A DNA stretch of 64,000 nucleotides. Origin: Calendula officinalis (lineage: Eukaryota; Streptophyta; Magnoliopsida; Asterales; Asteraceae). Where the stretch lies: positions 76,603,734 through 76,667,733 of the forward strand of contig OY970827.1 of NCBI GenBank assembly GCA_963853835.1. Direction: 5' to 3'. Each line of letters opens with the position of its first letter. The first letter of the stretch is position 1. The position numbers and the translations under genes were made by a program. The notes below the pieces were generated by a model. That model saw only the letters and a list, made by a program, of their open reading frames with translations, did no database searches and was not told the DNA's origin. Of this stretch, positions 12,301-23,270 are shown in pieces.

Positions 12301-15300
12301 CAGTGACTTTTAAATCATATATTCAAGAGATTGCTCTTAATCATCATAACTGAACATACGATTAGGGCTAATATAAGGAACCTAATTCTAACAACATAAG
12401 CATAAATAGTCATAACGATGCATAGATTAAAATAATTGAGATACCGGGAATTGAAATCGAACCTTTTGGTAGCAGAAGTAATCAATGGAGAAGGCTTCAA
12501 AAGAAAAATGTCATAAAGCTTCAAACTTTTGAAATCCTAAATGATGCGTTTGAAGTCTGTAGAAGCACCTCTGGTTACTAACAGCAAAACATTATCATAC
12601 TACTAACAATAAGAAATGATGATTTATCTTCTTCATCTCATATGCTTCCTTTCAGAGCCATTACTACATATGTTTTCTTTTTTAAAGTTAGTTAATGCAT
12701 ATCCTCCCAATAAACTCCCACAAATTCCACCAAATCTCATTGCCATCCATGATACTGATTGCAAATCCCCAACAAATTTAGCCCTGGTCAATAAATTTTT
12801 CAAATTAAAACATTAAACTTTTCAAATTAAAACATTAAACTGAAAAATATGAAATTAAGAATTAAAACTTTTAGGTGGTGTTTGATTTAAACTTAATGGA
12901 CTTAATGTGGATATGACTTAACTCATGAAGTCATTTAAAGGTTGTTTGTTTATTGCTTAATCTATAAAGATTGGCTTAATACAAAAAGTGATGGGGTTGA
13001 GGGTCTCCCCATTAAGTCATAAATTATTTCACATTTTTCCATTATTACCCTTGCTTCCCAACTCCCACGAGGCCACGATTCGTATTTTTGTTTTTTTAGG
13101 TTTTCCTTTTTTAATTTCTTACCTGAAATAGTATCACGAATTATTGCCCAAATTTACGAATTATCCAACAAATATCGTTGTGTATTGAACAAATATCATT
13201 GTGTATTGATATAAGTAAATAAATTATTATTATTTTTTATAGATATTATTAGTTTATATTTATAACTTTCATTTGGTGCTTTTATTTTAAGTTTATCAAA
13301 CGACCACTTTTTATTAAGTACTTATTCTATACAGAAGGTTAAAATTGTAATTTGTTCTTATTCAGACAGTTTATTCATCATAAAAATCAAACAACAGACT
13401 GTTATCTCTAAACAGACGTCATATATACAAACAGACACTTTATCTGAACAGCACTTAATAGGAAAAAAAAACAAACAAGCCCTTAGTCTATCCCAACATT
13501 AAAAAATGACTTAATTTAACAAAATTGAACCGATTTATCTCAAATTATTGACTTAATTAAAAAATTATTGAATCTCTTATTTTGGCAAAATAAGAGTTGG
13601 CAAAATAGGAGATCTGCTCCGTCATGGTTCATATTGATTATTTTTTTAATCAAAACACAAAATTAATTCATACAAAAATTAAAAATTGATCATATCACGA
13701 ACAAAAAATAATTTAGGAGATATATTCAGTAGTGTATAAACCAGTGATTTCGCGACCGGGTCGGACCGGGCGGGCCGACCGGGTCGGACCGGAAATGAGG
13801 GTCTTGCCGGTTCAGACAATGCGGGTTGATACACAAGTTATGAGCCGGATCGAACCGGCCGGTTTAAGTCAAAACCGGGTCGAACCGGGCCTTTTAAACC
13901 GGCGGGTCTTTAATTTTGGACCGGATTCGAACTTAATTTTTAACAAGTTAACCCCTTGTCTTGCTTTATACAGCAGCTAAGGGAGCTAAGAATTGTTTTT
14001 GAACCAATGTGGGATGGTTGCTTTTATGAGAAAAGAGATACCTTATATAGTGTAGGTGATTTAGCTGTAAACATATTCTGGGCGATGTGGGAACTGGGAA
14101 CACAGCCTTCAATATGAATATATAAAAAAAATTTGAGCAGCCACCAATTTTTTTTTAACAGCCTTCAAGATGAAGTGCTTGTGTCTAGTATGTCTTTTTA
14201 ATCGGATAACATTATTTCTTAAAGTCTATGGTATTTGAAACTTGAAAGTTGTTAAGTATTTGGTATAATATTTTGATATATATGGAATTTAAAGTTGTTC
14301 AAAATTTTAGGGTAAGATAGTTTTTTGTATTTTATGCATTTGTTACAATGTTATGTTGTATTTTTAGGCTTTTTATAATCATTATGTATCTTTTACATCT
14401 TTTAACTTATCATAAATATAAATGATATTGTTATCCGGTTCAACCCCCGGTTCAACCGGTCCGACCGGTTCGACCGTTTATAAGGCATTGGCCGGTCCGA
14501 TTCAAAATCCGGGTTTTAAAACATTGGTATAAACAAACCTATGATGGACGGCAAAATATGAACCCTAAATCCGTTCCATGAACCGATTTATCAAAAATTA
14601 TGTTACGAATCAAACCCCAAACATGAAATTATTAAGAAATTTGAATCATAAAATAGAAAGGAATTACCTGGAATAGGGTGTCGTTCATGGAAATACAGCG
14701 TTGAAGATGAACCCTTATTTCCTTTCGCAATCTGGTTCAAAATTTGAGCCTAAATTAGTGAGTTGACCAGATTTATCAAAAATTATGTTAAGATTCAAAC
14801 CTCAAAGGGTATCTTGCGGATGCGTCGCTTAAACCAGATCGATCGGCGGTTGATTTCTTGTAAGAAATTGAAGATGAAGCGAGGATCGGCGGATGATTTG
14901 ATGGTGGAGGTCCTTAGCATCGGATACGGTCGGAGGTTGCTCTGAATCACCCAATTTTGAGGTTGAAGAGTTCCAAATTTGGTGTAAGTTTAAATGCGGG
15001 AGTTATGATACGATTTTGATCAGAGTTTGTTGAGTATTGATTGGGGCGGCCAATGGGTGAATTATAGGGTTCCAAACTGCTGAATTGGGTTTAGGGTTTA
15101 GGGTTTCTGAATTATACGTGGCATATTCGACCAATGAAAGAGTTCCAAACTGCTGAATTGTCAAAGGTAAATTAAATGTAGGCTCATATATAGAAGAAGA
15201 TTTGTTGTATGTATTGGACTATGAAAATTACCTTTTGGTGTAACAAACTTTCATAACTTAAAATTTGTCACACCAAAAGATGAATTTTACAGTCAAATAT

Positions 15301-16256
15301 AAAACACAACATAAATCGACTCATTCAGAAGTAAACATGTCAAAATTGCCACCTACAGCTAAATTACACACCACTCATAATTGTCCCATCTTGAACGCCA
15401 TGAAAATGCTTAATAACTGATATAAATTATTTATCTGTTAGGAAATTGCATTTTACAAGTTTGGAATCACGGGTCAGCATTACAACCATGTAAATGCCCT
15501 CTTTGTCGTCGACAAATTACTCTCTTGGTTCCAAGCCAAGCTTCTTCTCAACAAATCCACAATCCGGAAGCTTCCGAGGTTTTAAAAAGAATTGAATCAT
15601 ATAATCGGTTTTTTGGTTCACAGTCAACCGGTCTTGGCCAGGTATTCATTAGAAACTTAAATCTTAAAATTGAATATAATAATATACAATTTTGTTTTAT
15701 TTTTTTTGTGTAGAGAATGCAAGACCTTCCTTTTCTCCTCAAGAGGTTGTTTCGGGAACTCATGGATCCTCAAAGATCACTCCCGTTTGTCATTAAAGCG
15801 CGCGTATATCTTGCAGTGAGTTGAAATTCAATTATAATTATTTGGTTTAAGTAATAATATTATCTTATCTTTTTTGTCACTAATGTTTATTTTTTCACAC
15901 ACAGCTAATATCCACTGCCATTTATGTACTCAGCCCAGTGGACATTATTCCCGAAGGTATGTTACTTCAACTGGGTAAACAAAGAGGGAAGGCTACCTGA
16001 AAAAAGTCGAGTCTTTGACTCTGATATACGTGGCCTAACCAGTATTATTTTTGTGACTTTTTTCCCTGGCCATCATAAAGTGTTACCCAGTGAGGTTTAA
16101 ACTATACACTTTTTATTTATTTTTTGTATTTTGACAGCATTATTCGGAATACTCGGTCTACTTGATGATGTCATCATAGCACTCATTTTCTTCCTTCATG
16201 TTGGGACCTTGTATCGGGCTATACTTGTGCGTCGTTATGGGGGATCTTCAACTTGA
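9389..16256 (+). CDS. RNF170-like RING-type E3 ubiquitin ligase with DUF1232
   Basis: Five exons with consistent phases: 9389-9479, 15442-15641, 15714-15815, 15905-15956 and 16138-16256, giving 187 residues. The N-terminus has a C3HC4 RING split by intron 1 (CSICHGNFHIP, CSHWYCGNC, CKCPLCRRQ). The second half is a DUF1232 region (LPFVIKARVYLA through VLSPVDIIPE to LLDDVIIAL) with hydrophobic segments. Animal RNF170 is an ER-membrane ubiquitin ligase acting on IP3 receptors; plant members are little studied, so membrane ubiquitination is inferred. Intron 1 is about 5.96 kb and carries Harbinger, hAT and other repeats. The start is the first ATG, 11 codons before the RING. All RING ligands are present, so it looks functional provided the long intron is spliced. 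Confidence 0.87.
9969..9999 (-). mobile_element. Candidate Helitron 3' terminus
   Basis: On the minus strand there is a 7-bp GC-rich hairpin (GCCCGCC/GGCGGGC, 9980-9999), a 7-nt spacer and then CTAG followed by T (9972-9969). That is the layout of a Helitron 3' end (hairpin shortly before CTRR, inserted next to T). The element would extend rightwards into RNF170 intron 1. I could not locate its TC 5' end. Confidence 0.45.
11457..11504 (+). repeat. (AAAATC)8 microsatellite
   Basis: Eight uninterrupted hexamer units in RNF170 intron 1, directly visible. Confidence 0.95.
12874..13482. mobile_element. PIF/Harbinger (Tourist-like) MITE
   Basis: Left end GGTGGTGTTTGATT, right end read inward GGGCTTGTTTGTTT, flanked by TTA at 12871-12873 and 13483-13485. 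The ends resemble the (GGT)n-rich elements at 28.4 and 58.9 kb. Non-coding, in RNF170 intron 1. Confidence 0.72.
13742..14526. mobile_element. Non-autonomous hAT element, copy 1
   Basis: Ends CAGTGATTTCGCGACC and, inward from the right, CAATGTTTTAAAACCC, with a perfect 8-bp duplication GTATAAAC at 13734-13741 and 14527-14534. The subterminal regions are packed with ACCGGGTCGGACC and CCGGTTCAACC phrases. No transposase. A second copy lies at 30790-31660. Confidence 0.88.
14576..14806 (+). repeat. Spaced direct repeat
   Basis: A 40-odd-bp phrase containing GATTTATCAAAAATTATGTT occurs at about 14585 and again at about 14769, with few differences and a period of about 184 bp. In RNF170 intron 1; no function evident. 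Confidence 0.5.
15204..15311. repeat. Foldback (hairpin) MITE
   Basis: Two arms of about 45 bp pair across a short loop; the core is CTTTTGGTGTAACAAA against TTTGTCACACCAAAAG. It lies about 130 bp before the RNF170 exon 2 acceptor, so the hairpin would be present in the pre-mRNA. Confidence 0.55.
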
Positions 16257-17011
16257 CATCTTGGAATCTCAAGCTTTGTTTACATCATCATCATCTAATA
16301 CAATAACAATAGGATATAGAGAATATGATATTTGTGACGTGTTTGTGACCGTTTTATTCTGTTCTTAGGCTTTTCGTTGTATTTTTTACTGATAATATTA
16401 TAAAATCCTTTTACTTGATTCGTGTTTGATGCATAATATGTAGGCCGACACATGTTGGCAGATACAAAAAGTTAAAGGCCGGACGACAGTGAAATAGATT
16501 TGATGCTAATGAAATGTACATAAAGGACAACAATCTCCGAACGTTATATTTGATGCCACCAACGACGTGTTCTAGGATGCCTCCTTGTCATATACCATCT
16601 TCTTTTTTATCAGCAAATTATTAGTCCTAAATATTATCTATAGCCACAATGGATTTGAACACTCAACCATAAAGATAAAAAGAAAACACATCATATTATT
16701 AAGCTAAAGGCCTTTTGGTAATATATAACATCTATACTATACGTTGAAAAATTTTCATCTAATAAATGTGTATATATTAGTAAGTTTTCAACTAACAGTA
16801 AGGTTTACGGCCTAACAGTATAAGGTATTAGAAAGTACTCTTTATTGCCATGTGATCATGGGCCTAACAGTATAAGATATTAGAAAGTACTCTTTATTGC
16901 CATGTGATCATGGGTTTAAGTCCTTTCTTAACAATATTATGTGGATTCATGAGTATTTCAAAGCGGGCGTGTGTTGTTAAAAAAAAAGTAATATAGAACT
17001 AGTATATTATA
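16257..17011. other. RNF170 3' UTR and spacer
   Basis: Starts with the RNF170-like 3' UTR (AATACAATAACAATAGG around 16300). It then holds unassigned AT-rich DNA and the 52-bp tandem duplication listed separately, which ends in a B-box-like GGGTTTAAGTCC. Confidence 0.4.
16809..16912 (+). repeat. 52-bp tandem duplication
   Basis: Two abutting 52-bp units (16809-16860 and 16861-16912) starting GGCCTAACAGTATAAG, differing at about one base. A recent local duplication. Confidence 0.9.
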
Positions 17012-17383
17012 GGCCAAAATATATTTTAGTACCCTGAAGTTGGCTAACCGAATCTTCTACTACCCTGAACTATTAAAGGTGCATCATGGTACCCTGAACT
17101 TGACAAAATGGTCCATTTAGTACCCTGACTAATTAATTTAATCACATTTTCTCGCTTGACCTACTTTCGTTGGAGATTTTGACGGACTAAAAAATATACA
17201 TTCATCTCAATATATTGATATTAGAAGCAAATCTCGTGAGAAAACAAGGCCAAATTAGTGAGTTAGGGTACTAAATCGGCCATTTTGTCAACTTCAGGGT
17301 ACCATGTTGTACCTTTAATAGTTCAGGGTAGTAGATGACCCAGTTAACCAACCAAGTTCAGGGTACTAAAATGTATTTTGGCC
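17012..17383. mobile_element. Foldback MITE with long arms
   Basis: Starts GGCCAAAATATATTTTAGTA and ends with its near-complement TACTAAAATGTATTTTGGCC. The arms continue inward for more than 100 bp with repeated ACCCTGAAC/GTTCAGGGT phrases. TATA-like sequence flanks both ends, so the duplication is unclear. Between RNF170 and UGT-B. Confidence 0.7.
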
Positions 17384-18022
17384 TATATTATATGTAAATA
17401 TTCTTATATTAAATCCGACACGGAAATTAAATTAGGATTGTGATAATTTAGTTTTTCAAATTATAATTAACACATTAAATATTATGATTTATTTTTTAAA
17501 AAAAACATACACAACCTCTAAATTACTCCGAAATTTATATTATCACATACAAATCAAATAAACCTTATATGTGTTAACTTCTGAGAGTGGTACCAATGGT
17601 TGTGTCGGTTCCTCTTCGGTTACATCACTTTCTTCAAACTATTGGTATCATGTCTTCGGTTAGAGAGAGGAAACAATTTCCTTCGGTGATCCGAAGTGAA
17701 GAGAAAGAAAGATAAATGAATATTTTAATAGTGTATTAGTAGTTTGTGTGTTTATATCTTATAATGGTAAAACTCAAAAAATAAGAGAATGAGTATGATT
17801 GACATAAGTGTCAATTGAAGTATCAGTGTAGTGCTGATATGAGAAAAATTGAATACGTTAGTTGATATAACATCTCAGTTGGTATCACAGTCCTTACGGT
17901 ACGTACTCATCCAAAAGAATTAACGGCATTGATGTACACTTGAAACGATTTCTTTGTTTTTTTCTTACATGTCTTCATATGACCGATAAATACTGCATTA
18001 TTAATTACAACGTTAACACTTG

Positions 18023-18031
18023 TCTATATAA
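18023..18031 (+). promoter_or_regulatory. Original TATA box of UGT-B, now displaced
   Basis: TCTATATAA stands about 50 bp upstream of the LTR element that split the UGT-B leader. It resembles the CTATATA boxes near UGT-A and UGT-D. Without the 5.2-kb insertion it would sit about 65 bp before the UGT-B ATG. The region 17384-18022 upstream is AT-rich and shows no other clear motif. Confidence 0.55.
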
Positions 18032-18074
18032 CACATTTCATGGCACCAAAACAAACCGTACACACCACACACAC

Positions 18075-18456
18075 TGATACGGACCCAACTATACAAGCCC
18101 AAACCCCATCGGCCCAACAGGCCCCAAGGCCCACCCATATCATCAAAAGGCCCGACCGGTATCTTCACTAGGAAGTTTGCAAGACATAGTCAAGCACGTA
18201 GTAGTAGTTTGCATGCATGCCATAAATAATAGGAACCACCACTAGTGGTTACCCCACTCTTCATTTTCATGTTTAAACTTCCATGCATTAGGTCCCACGT
18301 TCAGGCACATGTTCGGTAGTTAGTTGTATGCATTTTTCCTTTTATTGCATTGTAATTTCATTTGAGAAAAATTATCCAGAAAAATTGCCCCAACGTCTTG
18401 CTCTTTCTCTCTTAGCTTCTCGGGAGTCCTAACCCCTCTCAAATCGGGTTGTATCA
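18075..18456 (+). repeat. 5' LTR of the UGT-B-upstream Gypsy element
   Basis: 382 bp, TG...CA ends; same length as the 3' LTR. The sequence right after it (TTTGGTGCTTTCATTG) occupies the primer-binding-site position; I could not assign the tRNA. Confidence 0.93.
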
Positions 18457-18606
18457 TTTGGTGCTTTCATTGCTCGATACCATGCCTCCTCGTCGATATC
18501 CTTCCGGCTCCGACGACCCACCACCACCCCCACCACCACCGATCTTCAAAGCCTCATTCAACTCACTTCCACCCTCATTTCTCACATAACCGTCCAATCC
18601 GCTTCC

Positions 18607-21600
18607 ATGTCGGAACAAACCACCGCCCTAAACAACCTCACCACCCTCCTCGCCACCCAAGCATCCCGCCAAGTTACAAAACCCACAACACCCCCGCCAC
18701 CCCCACCACCACCGCCACCGCCTCCACCTCCACCACCGCTAAACCAACCACGTCCCCCAAAAATTCACTTACCCACCTTCGATGGCTCTAATCCACTCGA
18801 CTGGATTTTCCAAGCGGAGAATTATTTCACGTATTACTCCATCTTACCGAACCACCGACTACAACTCGCTATTTTTTACTTCACAGGCGATGCTTTAAGT
18901 TGGTACAAACACCTTGCGAACAACCACCTCCTCGGTACCTGGCAAGAGTTTACTCGTGCACTCGAAACTCGTTTCGGGCCATCCACATACGAAAATCACC
19001 AAGCTACACTATTCAAACTCCGCCAAACCAACACCGTATCATCCTATCAAACCGACTTCGAAAAGATAAGCAATTGTGTAAATGGCTTATCTAATGAAGC
19101 ACTTACCAACTGTTTTATTTCCGGTTTAAAACCCGATATCCAAGCTGAAATTGCAATCCACCACCCCACCACACTACAACAATCATATGGTCTCGCAAAG
19201 TTAATTGAAGACAAAATCACCCTTAACCGACCCCGCTATAATCCCAACCCACGACTTCCACTCCACACATCGAACCCACCACCAAAACCAAATAACCCAC
19301 TACAACAACCACCCAACACCACAGCCGGACTTCTACCCGTCCCAAAGCCAAACCCACTCCCCTTCACACGTCTTTCACCCGAAGCACTCCAAAAACGGCG
19401 AGCCGAAGGGCTCTGTTTCCGCTGCCCAGAAAAATACCGCCCCGGGCACACTTGCAACCCACCCCAATTCCTCCTAATTGCCGATAACGATTCGGATATC
19501 ACCAACACACACTTACCAGAATCGGGTCTTCTCACACTACAAGACCCCACCCCCGAAACCGATCCACAAACCACCCAAATCCCACAAAATCTCACACTAA
19601 CCGATCCACAATCCAGCCAACCACCACAATTTTTATCATTGTCAAATGCCGCTTATTTTGGGTTACAATCCCCACGATCCGTGCGTGTCTCGGGACATAT
19701 CCAAAACCACCCGGTCACTATCCTCATCGATTGCGGGAGTACACATAACATCATTCAACCCCGTATTGCGACATTACTATCCATCCAACCCACCAAAATA
19801 CACCTTTTTCCCGTTATGGTCGGCAATGGCGAATTTCTAGAATGCAATTCATCAATAACATCCACACCACTAGAAATTAATCACACCACGTTTCATGTAC
19901 CCATGTTTATCATTCCGGTTGCCGGTGCCGATGTTATACTCGGACTCACGTGGTTAAGCTCTCTCGGCCCGATTTTAGCCGACTTCGCCATCCCACAACT
20001 TTCTTTCACCTTCAATGGCAAAACATGCGTCCTACGCGGCGAGCCGCTTACCACACCCGTGTCACCAAGCTCACTTAACCACCTCATAAGAAACAACTCA
20101 GTAGCCTCATTACATACAATGATTTTCCACCATCAACCTTCCCCACCACCTCCCACAGTAACTATAACACACCCCGATGTCAACATCCAATTGCTACTAA
20201 CAGAATACACCACCCTTTTTGAACCACCACATGGACTACCGCCGAACCGCCCACACGACCACCACATTCCACTCGCCCCGAACACTAAACCAATCAATGT
20301 CAAACCCTACCGCTACCCACACTACCAAAAAGAAATTATGACAAACCTCATTCAAGAAATGCTTACCGAGGGTATCATCCAACCAAGCCAAAGCCCGTAC
20401 TCCTCACCGGTCCTACTCGTTCAAAAGAAAGACGGAACGTGGCGTTTTTGTGTGGATTATCGGGCTCTCAATGCCGCCACCATCCGCGATCGGTTCCCAA
20501 TCCCGACCGTCGATGAGTTACTCGATGAACTCCACGGATCAACAATCTTTTCCAAGATCGATCTCCGTGCGGGATATCACCAAATCCGCGTCTCTCCGAC
20601 GGACATACACAAAACGGCTTTCCGTACGATCGACGGCCACTACGAATTTCGGGTTATGCCATTTGGACTCACCAACGCTCCATCCACCTTCCAAGCCGCC
20701 ATGAATGATTTGTTTCGATCGGTTCTACGCAAGTTCGTCCTCGTTTTTTTCAATGACATTTTGATTTTTAGCAATTCGATAACCGATCACTACGAACACC
20801 TCCGATATGTTTTTCAAACCCTAATCACAAGGCAATACCGTGCCAAGGAGTCCAAATGTTTATTCGCAGCCAACTCCATCCCATTCTTGGGCCATATTAT
20901 ATCGGTTAGTGGAGTCCAAGCCGACCCCGAAAAAGTAATTGTCATCCAAAATTGGGTCGCACCGTACACATTCACCCAACTTCGAGCCTTTTTGGGCCTT
21001 ACCGGATACTATCGACGATTCGTATCCACTTATGCCCATATAGCCTCACCCTTAACAGATATCCTAAAACAATCCACCTTCACTTGGGATGATAAAACCC
21101 AAACAGCCTTCGTCACCTTAAAACAAGCCATGGCAAACCTCACAACACTATCACTGCCCAACTTCACTGAACCATTCGACTTAACCACGGACGCATCCGG
21201 CGTCGCCATCGGCGCGGTACTCTCTCAAAACGATAAACCAATTGCGTTTTTTAGCAAGAAATTATGTAATCGTATGCAAGCTAATTCGACCTACATTCGG
21301 GAACTATACGCGATTACGGAGTCGGTAAAAAAATGGCGACAATATCTTCTTGGTCGCCGATTTCGGGTATACACCGATCACCATAGTTTGAAACATTTAC
21401 TCACTCAAACGATACAAACCCCGGAGCAACACAAATGGTTAACCAAACTCATGGGTTATGATTTTGAACTACATTACAAACCCGGGAAAGAAAACAAAGT
21501 CGCCGATGCACTAAGCCGACCGGAACCGAATCCATCCAACTTCATGGCGATTTCGACTCCACAAGCCACGTGGTTAGAGGAGCTCCGCGAATACTACAAA

Positions 21601-22971
21601 ACCAACCCCGAAGGGCTGAGACTGATTGAGCAAATGACTAATAACCAACCGTCCTTACCACATCACACATACCGCACCGGTCTCGTTTACGTTAACAGCC
21701 GGCTTTTTATTCCTAACATATCGAATATTCGTTTTCTTATTTTGCAGGAATATCACAACTCAACTTTAGGTGGACACGCAGGAGTACAAGCTACATTAAA
21801 AAGAATCTCACCCAATTTCTTTTGGCCTACATTGCGAAATGATGTCACTGACTTCATAAAGAATTGCCACACATGCCAAACCATCAAATATCCTACCCAC
21901 AAACCATACGGGTTGCTTCAACTGTTACCGATACCATCACAACCTTGGAATGATATCACCATGGATTTCATTACCCATTTACCACCATCAAACGGCAAAA
22001 CTATAATTTGGGTTATAGTCGATCGCCTCTCTAAATTCGCACATTTCATTCCGTTACCTACACACTATACCGCCCCCAACCTCGCATCCATCTTCTTAAA
22101 AGATATTTATCGATTACACGGTCTACCTAATTCTATTATATCCGACCGCGACCCATTATTCCTAAGCCATTTTTGGACTCAACTTTTCAAACAATTGGGT
22201 ACTAAACTCCGCCACTCAAGTGCCTACCACCCCCAAACCGATGGCCAATCGGAAGTAGTTAACCGGTGCCTTGAGTCATACTTACGAGCATTTGTTCATG
22301 ATGAGCCGCGAACATGGAACCGATATCTCTACCTTGCGGAATTTTGGTACAATACAAGCTTTCACTCCTCCACAAATATGACACCATTTAAAGCTATGTA
22401 TGGCCGGGAAGCTACAACGATCCATGATTATACACCGGGCACAAACACCATCGAATCCATTGATGCTTCATTGGTGGAACACCAAAGAATCCTCAATATA
22501 TTGAAAATGTCACTAGAGAAAACAAGGGAGAGAATGACAAAACAGGCCAACAAAAAACGGACGGAAAAACACTTCATTGTAGGGGACCTAGTCTATTTAC
22601 GACTTCGTAATTATCGTCAAACATCCGTCGAAGCTCGTCGCAATCAGAAGCTAGCAAAACGGTACTTTGGACCTTATAAAATTCTCGAGAAAATTGGTCC
22701 CGTTGCTTATCGTTTAGAGTTACCTGTCACATCGAAAGTACATCCCGTTTTTCATGTCTCACTACTCAAGGAAAGCCACAACCAAACCGTCTCGACGGAA
22801 TTTCCCAGTGAGTGGCTCATTGATACCGAAGTCACCGGACGTGAGGACACGTCCATTCTCGAGAGGGAGGAAATTGATACGGACCCAACTATACAAGCCC
22901 AAACCCCATCGGCCCAACAGGCCCCAAGGCCCACTCGTATCATCAAAAGGCCCGACCGGTATCTTCACTAG
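18607..22971 (+). CDS. Gag-Pol polyprotein of the Gypsy element
   Basis: 1454 residues. In order: proline run (about 27-45), Gag (about 50-200), zinc knuckle C270-C273-H281-C283, aspartic protease DCGST at 375-379, RT (about 590-800), RNase H (starting near FDLTTDAS, about 857), integrase zinc region (HNSTLGGH...CHTC) and integrase triad D1120, D1180, E1216 with DD35E spacing. The RT metal-binding motif reads FFND (N716-D717) where FFDD is expected, so this copy probably encodes an inactive RT. An in-frame coding-like stretch continues upstream of the first ATG. A better start, ATG at 18482 (MPPRR), is out of frame with it, so the true N-terminus is frameshifted in a CCA-rich tract. The stop codon lies inside the 3' LTR. 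Confidence 0.93.
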   Translation: MSEQTTALNNLTTLLATQASRQVTKPTTPPPPPPPPPPPPPPPPLNQPRPPKIHLPTFDGSNPLDWIFQAENYFTYYSILPNHRLQLAIFYFTGDALSWYKHLANNHLLGTWQEFTRALETRFGPSTYENHQATLFKLRQTNTVSSYQTDFEKISNCVNGLSNEALTNCFISGLKPDIQAEIAIHHPTTLQQSYGLAKLIEDKITLNRPRYNPNPRLPLHTSNPPPKPNNPLQQPPNTTAGLLPVPKPNPLPFTRLSPEALQKRRAEGLCFRCPEKYRPGHTCNPPQFLLIADNDSDITNTHLPESGLLTLQDPTPETDPQTTQIPQNLTLTDPQSSQPPQFLSLSNAAYFGLQSPRSVRVSGHIQNHPVTILIDCGSTHNIIQPRIATLLSIQPTKIHLFPVMVGNGEFLECNSSITSTPLEINHTTFHVPMFIIPVAGADVILGLTWLSSLGPILADFAIPQLSFTFNGKTCVLRGEPLTTPVSPSSLNHLIRNNSVASLHTMIFHHQPSPPPPTVTITHPDVNIQLLLTEYTTLFEPPHGLPPNRPHDHHIPLAPNTKPINVKPYRYPHYQKEIMTNLIQEMLTEGIIQPSQSPYSSPVLLVQKKDGTWRFCVDYRALNAATIRDRFPIPTVDELLDELHGSTIFSKIDLRAGYHQIRVSPTDIHKTAFRTIDGHYEFRVMPFGLTNAPSTFQAAMNDLFRSVLRKFVLVFFNDILIFSNSITDHYEHLRYVFQTLITRQYRAKESKCLFAANSIPFLGHIISVSGVQADPEKVIVIQNWVAPYTFTQLRAFLGLTGYYRRFVSTYAHIASPLTDILKQSTFTWDDKTQTAFVTLKQAMANLTTLSLPNFTEPFDLTTDASGVAIGAVLSQNDKPIAFFSKKLCNRMQANSTYIRELYAITESVKKWRQYLLGRRFRVYTDHHSLKHLLTQTIQTPEQHKWLTKLMGYDFELHYKPGKENKVADALSRPEPNPSNFMAISTPQATWLEELREYYKTNPEGLRLIEQMTNNQPSLPHHTYRTGLVYVNSRLFIPNISNIRFLILQEYHNSTLGGHAGVQATLKRISPNFFWPTLRNDVTDFIKNCHTCQTIKYPTHKPYGLLQLLPIPSQPWNDITMDFITHLPPSNGKTIIWVIVDRLSKFAHFIPLPTHYTAPNLASIFLKDIYRLHGLPNSIISDRDPLFLSHFWTQLFKQLGTKLRHSSAYHPQTDGQSEVVNRCLESYLRAFVHDEPRTWNRYLYLAEFWYNTSFHSSTNMTPFKAMYGREATTIHDYTPGTNTIESIDASLVEHQRILNILKMSLEKTRERMTKQANKKRTEKHFIVGDLVYLRLRNYRQTSVEARRNQKLAKRYFGPYKILEKIGPVAYRLELPVTSKVHPVFHVSLLKESHNQTVSTEFPSEWLIDTEVTGREDTSILEREEIDTDPTIQAQTPSAQQAPRPTRIIKRPDRYLH
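22860..22874 (+). promoter_or_regulatory. Polypurine tract of the Gypsy element
   Basis: CGAGAGGGAGGAAAT directly before the 3' LTR, in the place where plus-strand DNA synthesis is primed. Confidence 0.7.
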
Positions 22972-23256
22972 GAAGTTTGCAAGACATAGTCAAGCATGTA
23001 GTAGTAGTTTGCATGCATGCCACAAATAATAGGAACCACCACTAGTGGTTACCCCACTCTTCATTTTCATGTTTAAACTTCCATGCATTAGGTCCCACGT
23101 TCAGGCACATGTTCGGTAGTTAGCTGTATGCATTTTCCCTTTTATTGCATTGTAATTTCATTTGAGAAAAATTATCCAGAAAAATTGCCCCAACGTCTTG
23201 CTCTTTCTCTCTTAGCTTCTCGGGAGTCCTAACCCCTCTCAAATCGGGTTGTATCA
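22875..23256 (+). repeat. 3' LTR, abutting the UGT-B start codon
   Basis: 382 bp. Its first 97 bp also encode the C-terminus of the polyprotein. It ends 14 bp before the UGT-B ATG and so occupies the position of a promoter and leader for that gene. Confidence 0.93.
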
Positions 23257-23270
23257 CACACACACAAAAG

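Larger units (their letters stand above)
18075..23256 (+). mobile_element. Complete Ty3/Gypsy retrotransposon in the UGT-B 5' UTR
   Basis: Two 382-bp LTRs (18075-18456 and 22875-23256), TGATACGG...TTGTATCA, flanked by the 5-bp duplication CACAC (18070-18074 and 23257-23261) inside a (CA)n tract. The LTRs differ at about 6 positions by eye, so the insertion is recent. The interior is one long gag-pol ORF; a purine tract (GAGAGGGAGGAAA) precedes the 3' LTR. The order protease, RT, RNase H, integrase makes it Gypsy; the GPY/F-like integrase tail suggests a chromovirus relative, but I see no full chromodomain. It has the same orientation as UGT-B. Confidence 0.95.

Noticed and set aside
19236..19595. 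119-codon minus-strand ORF
   Set aside because: Shadow of the Gag-Pol frame of the Gypsy element.
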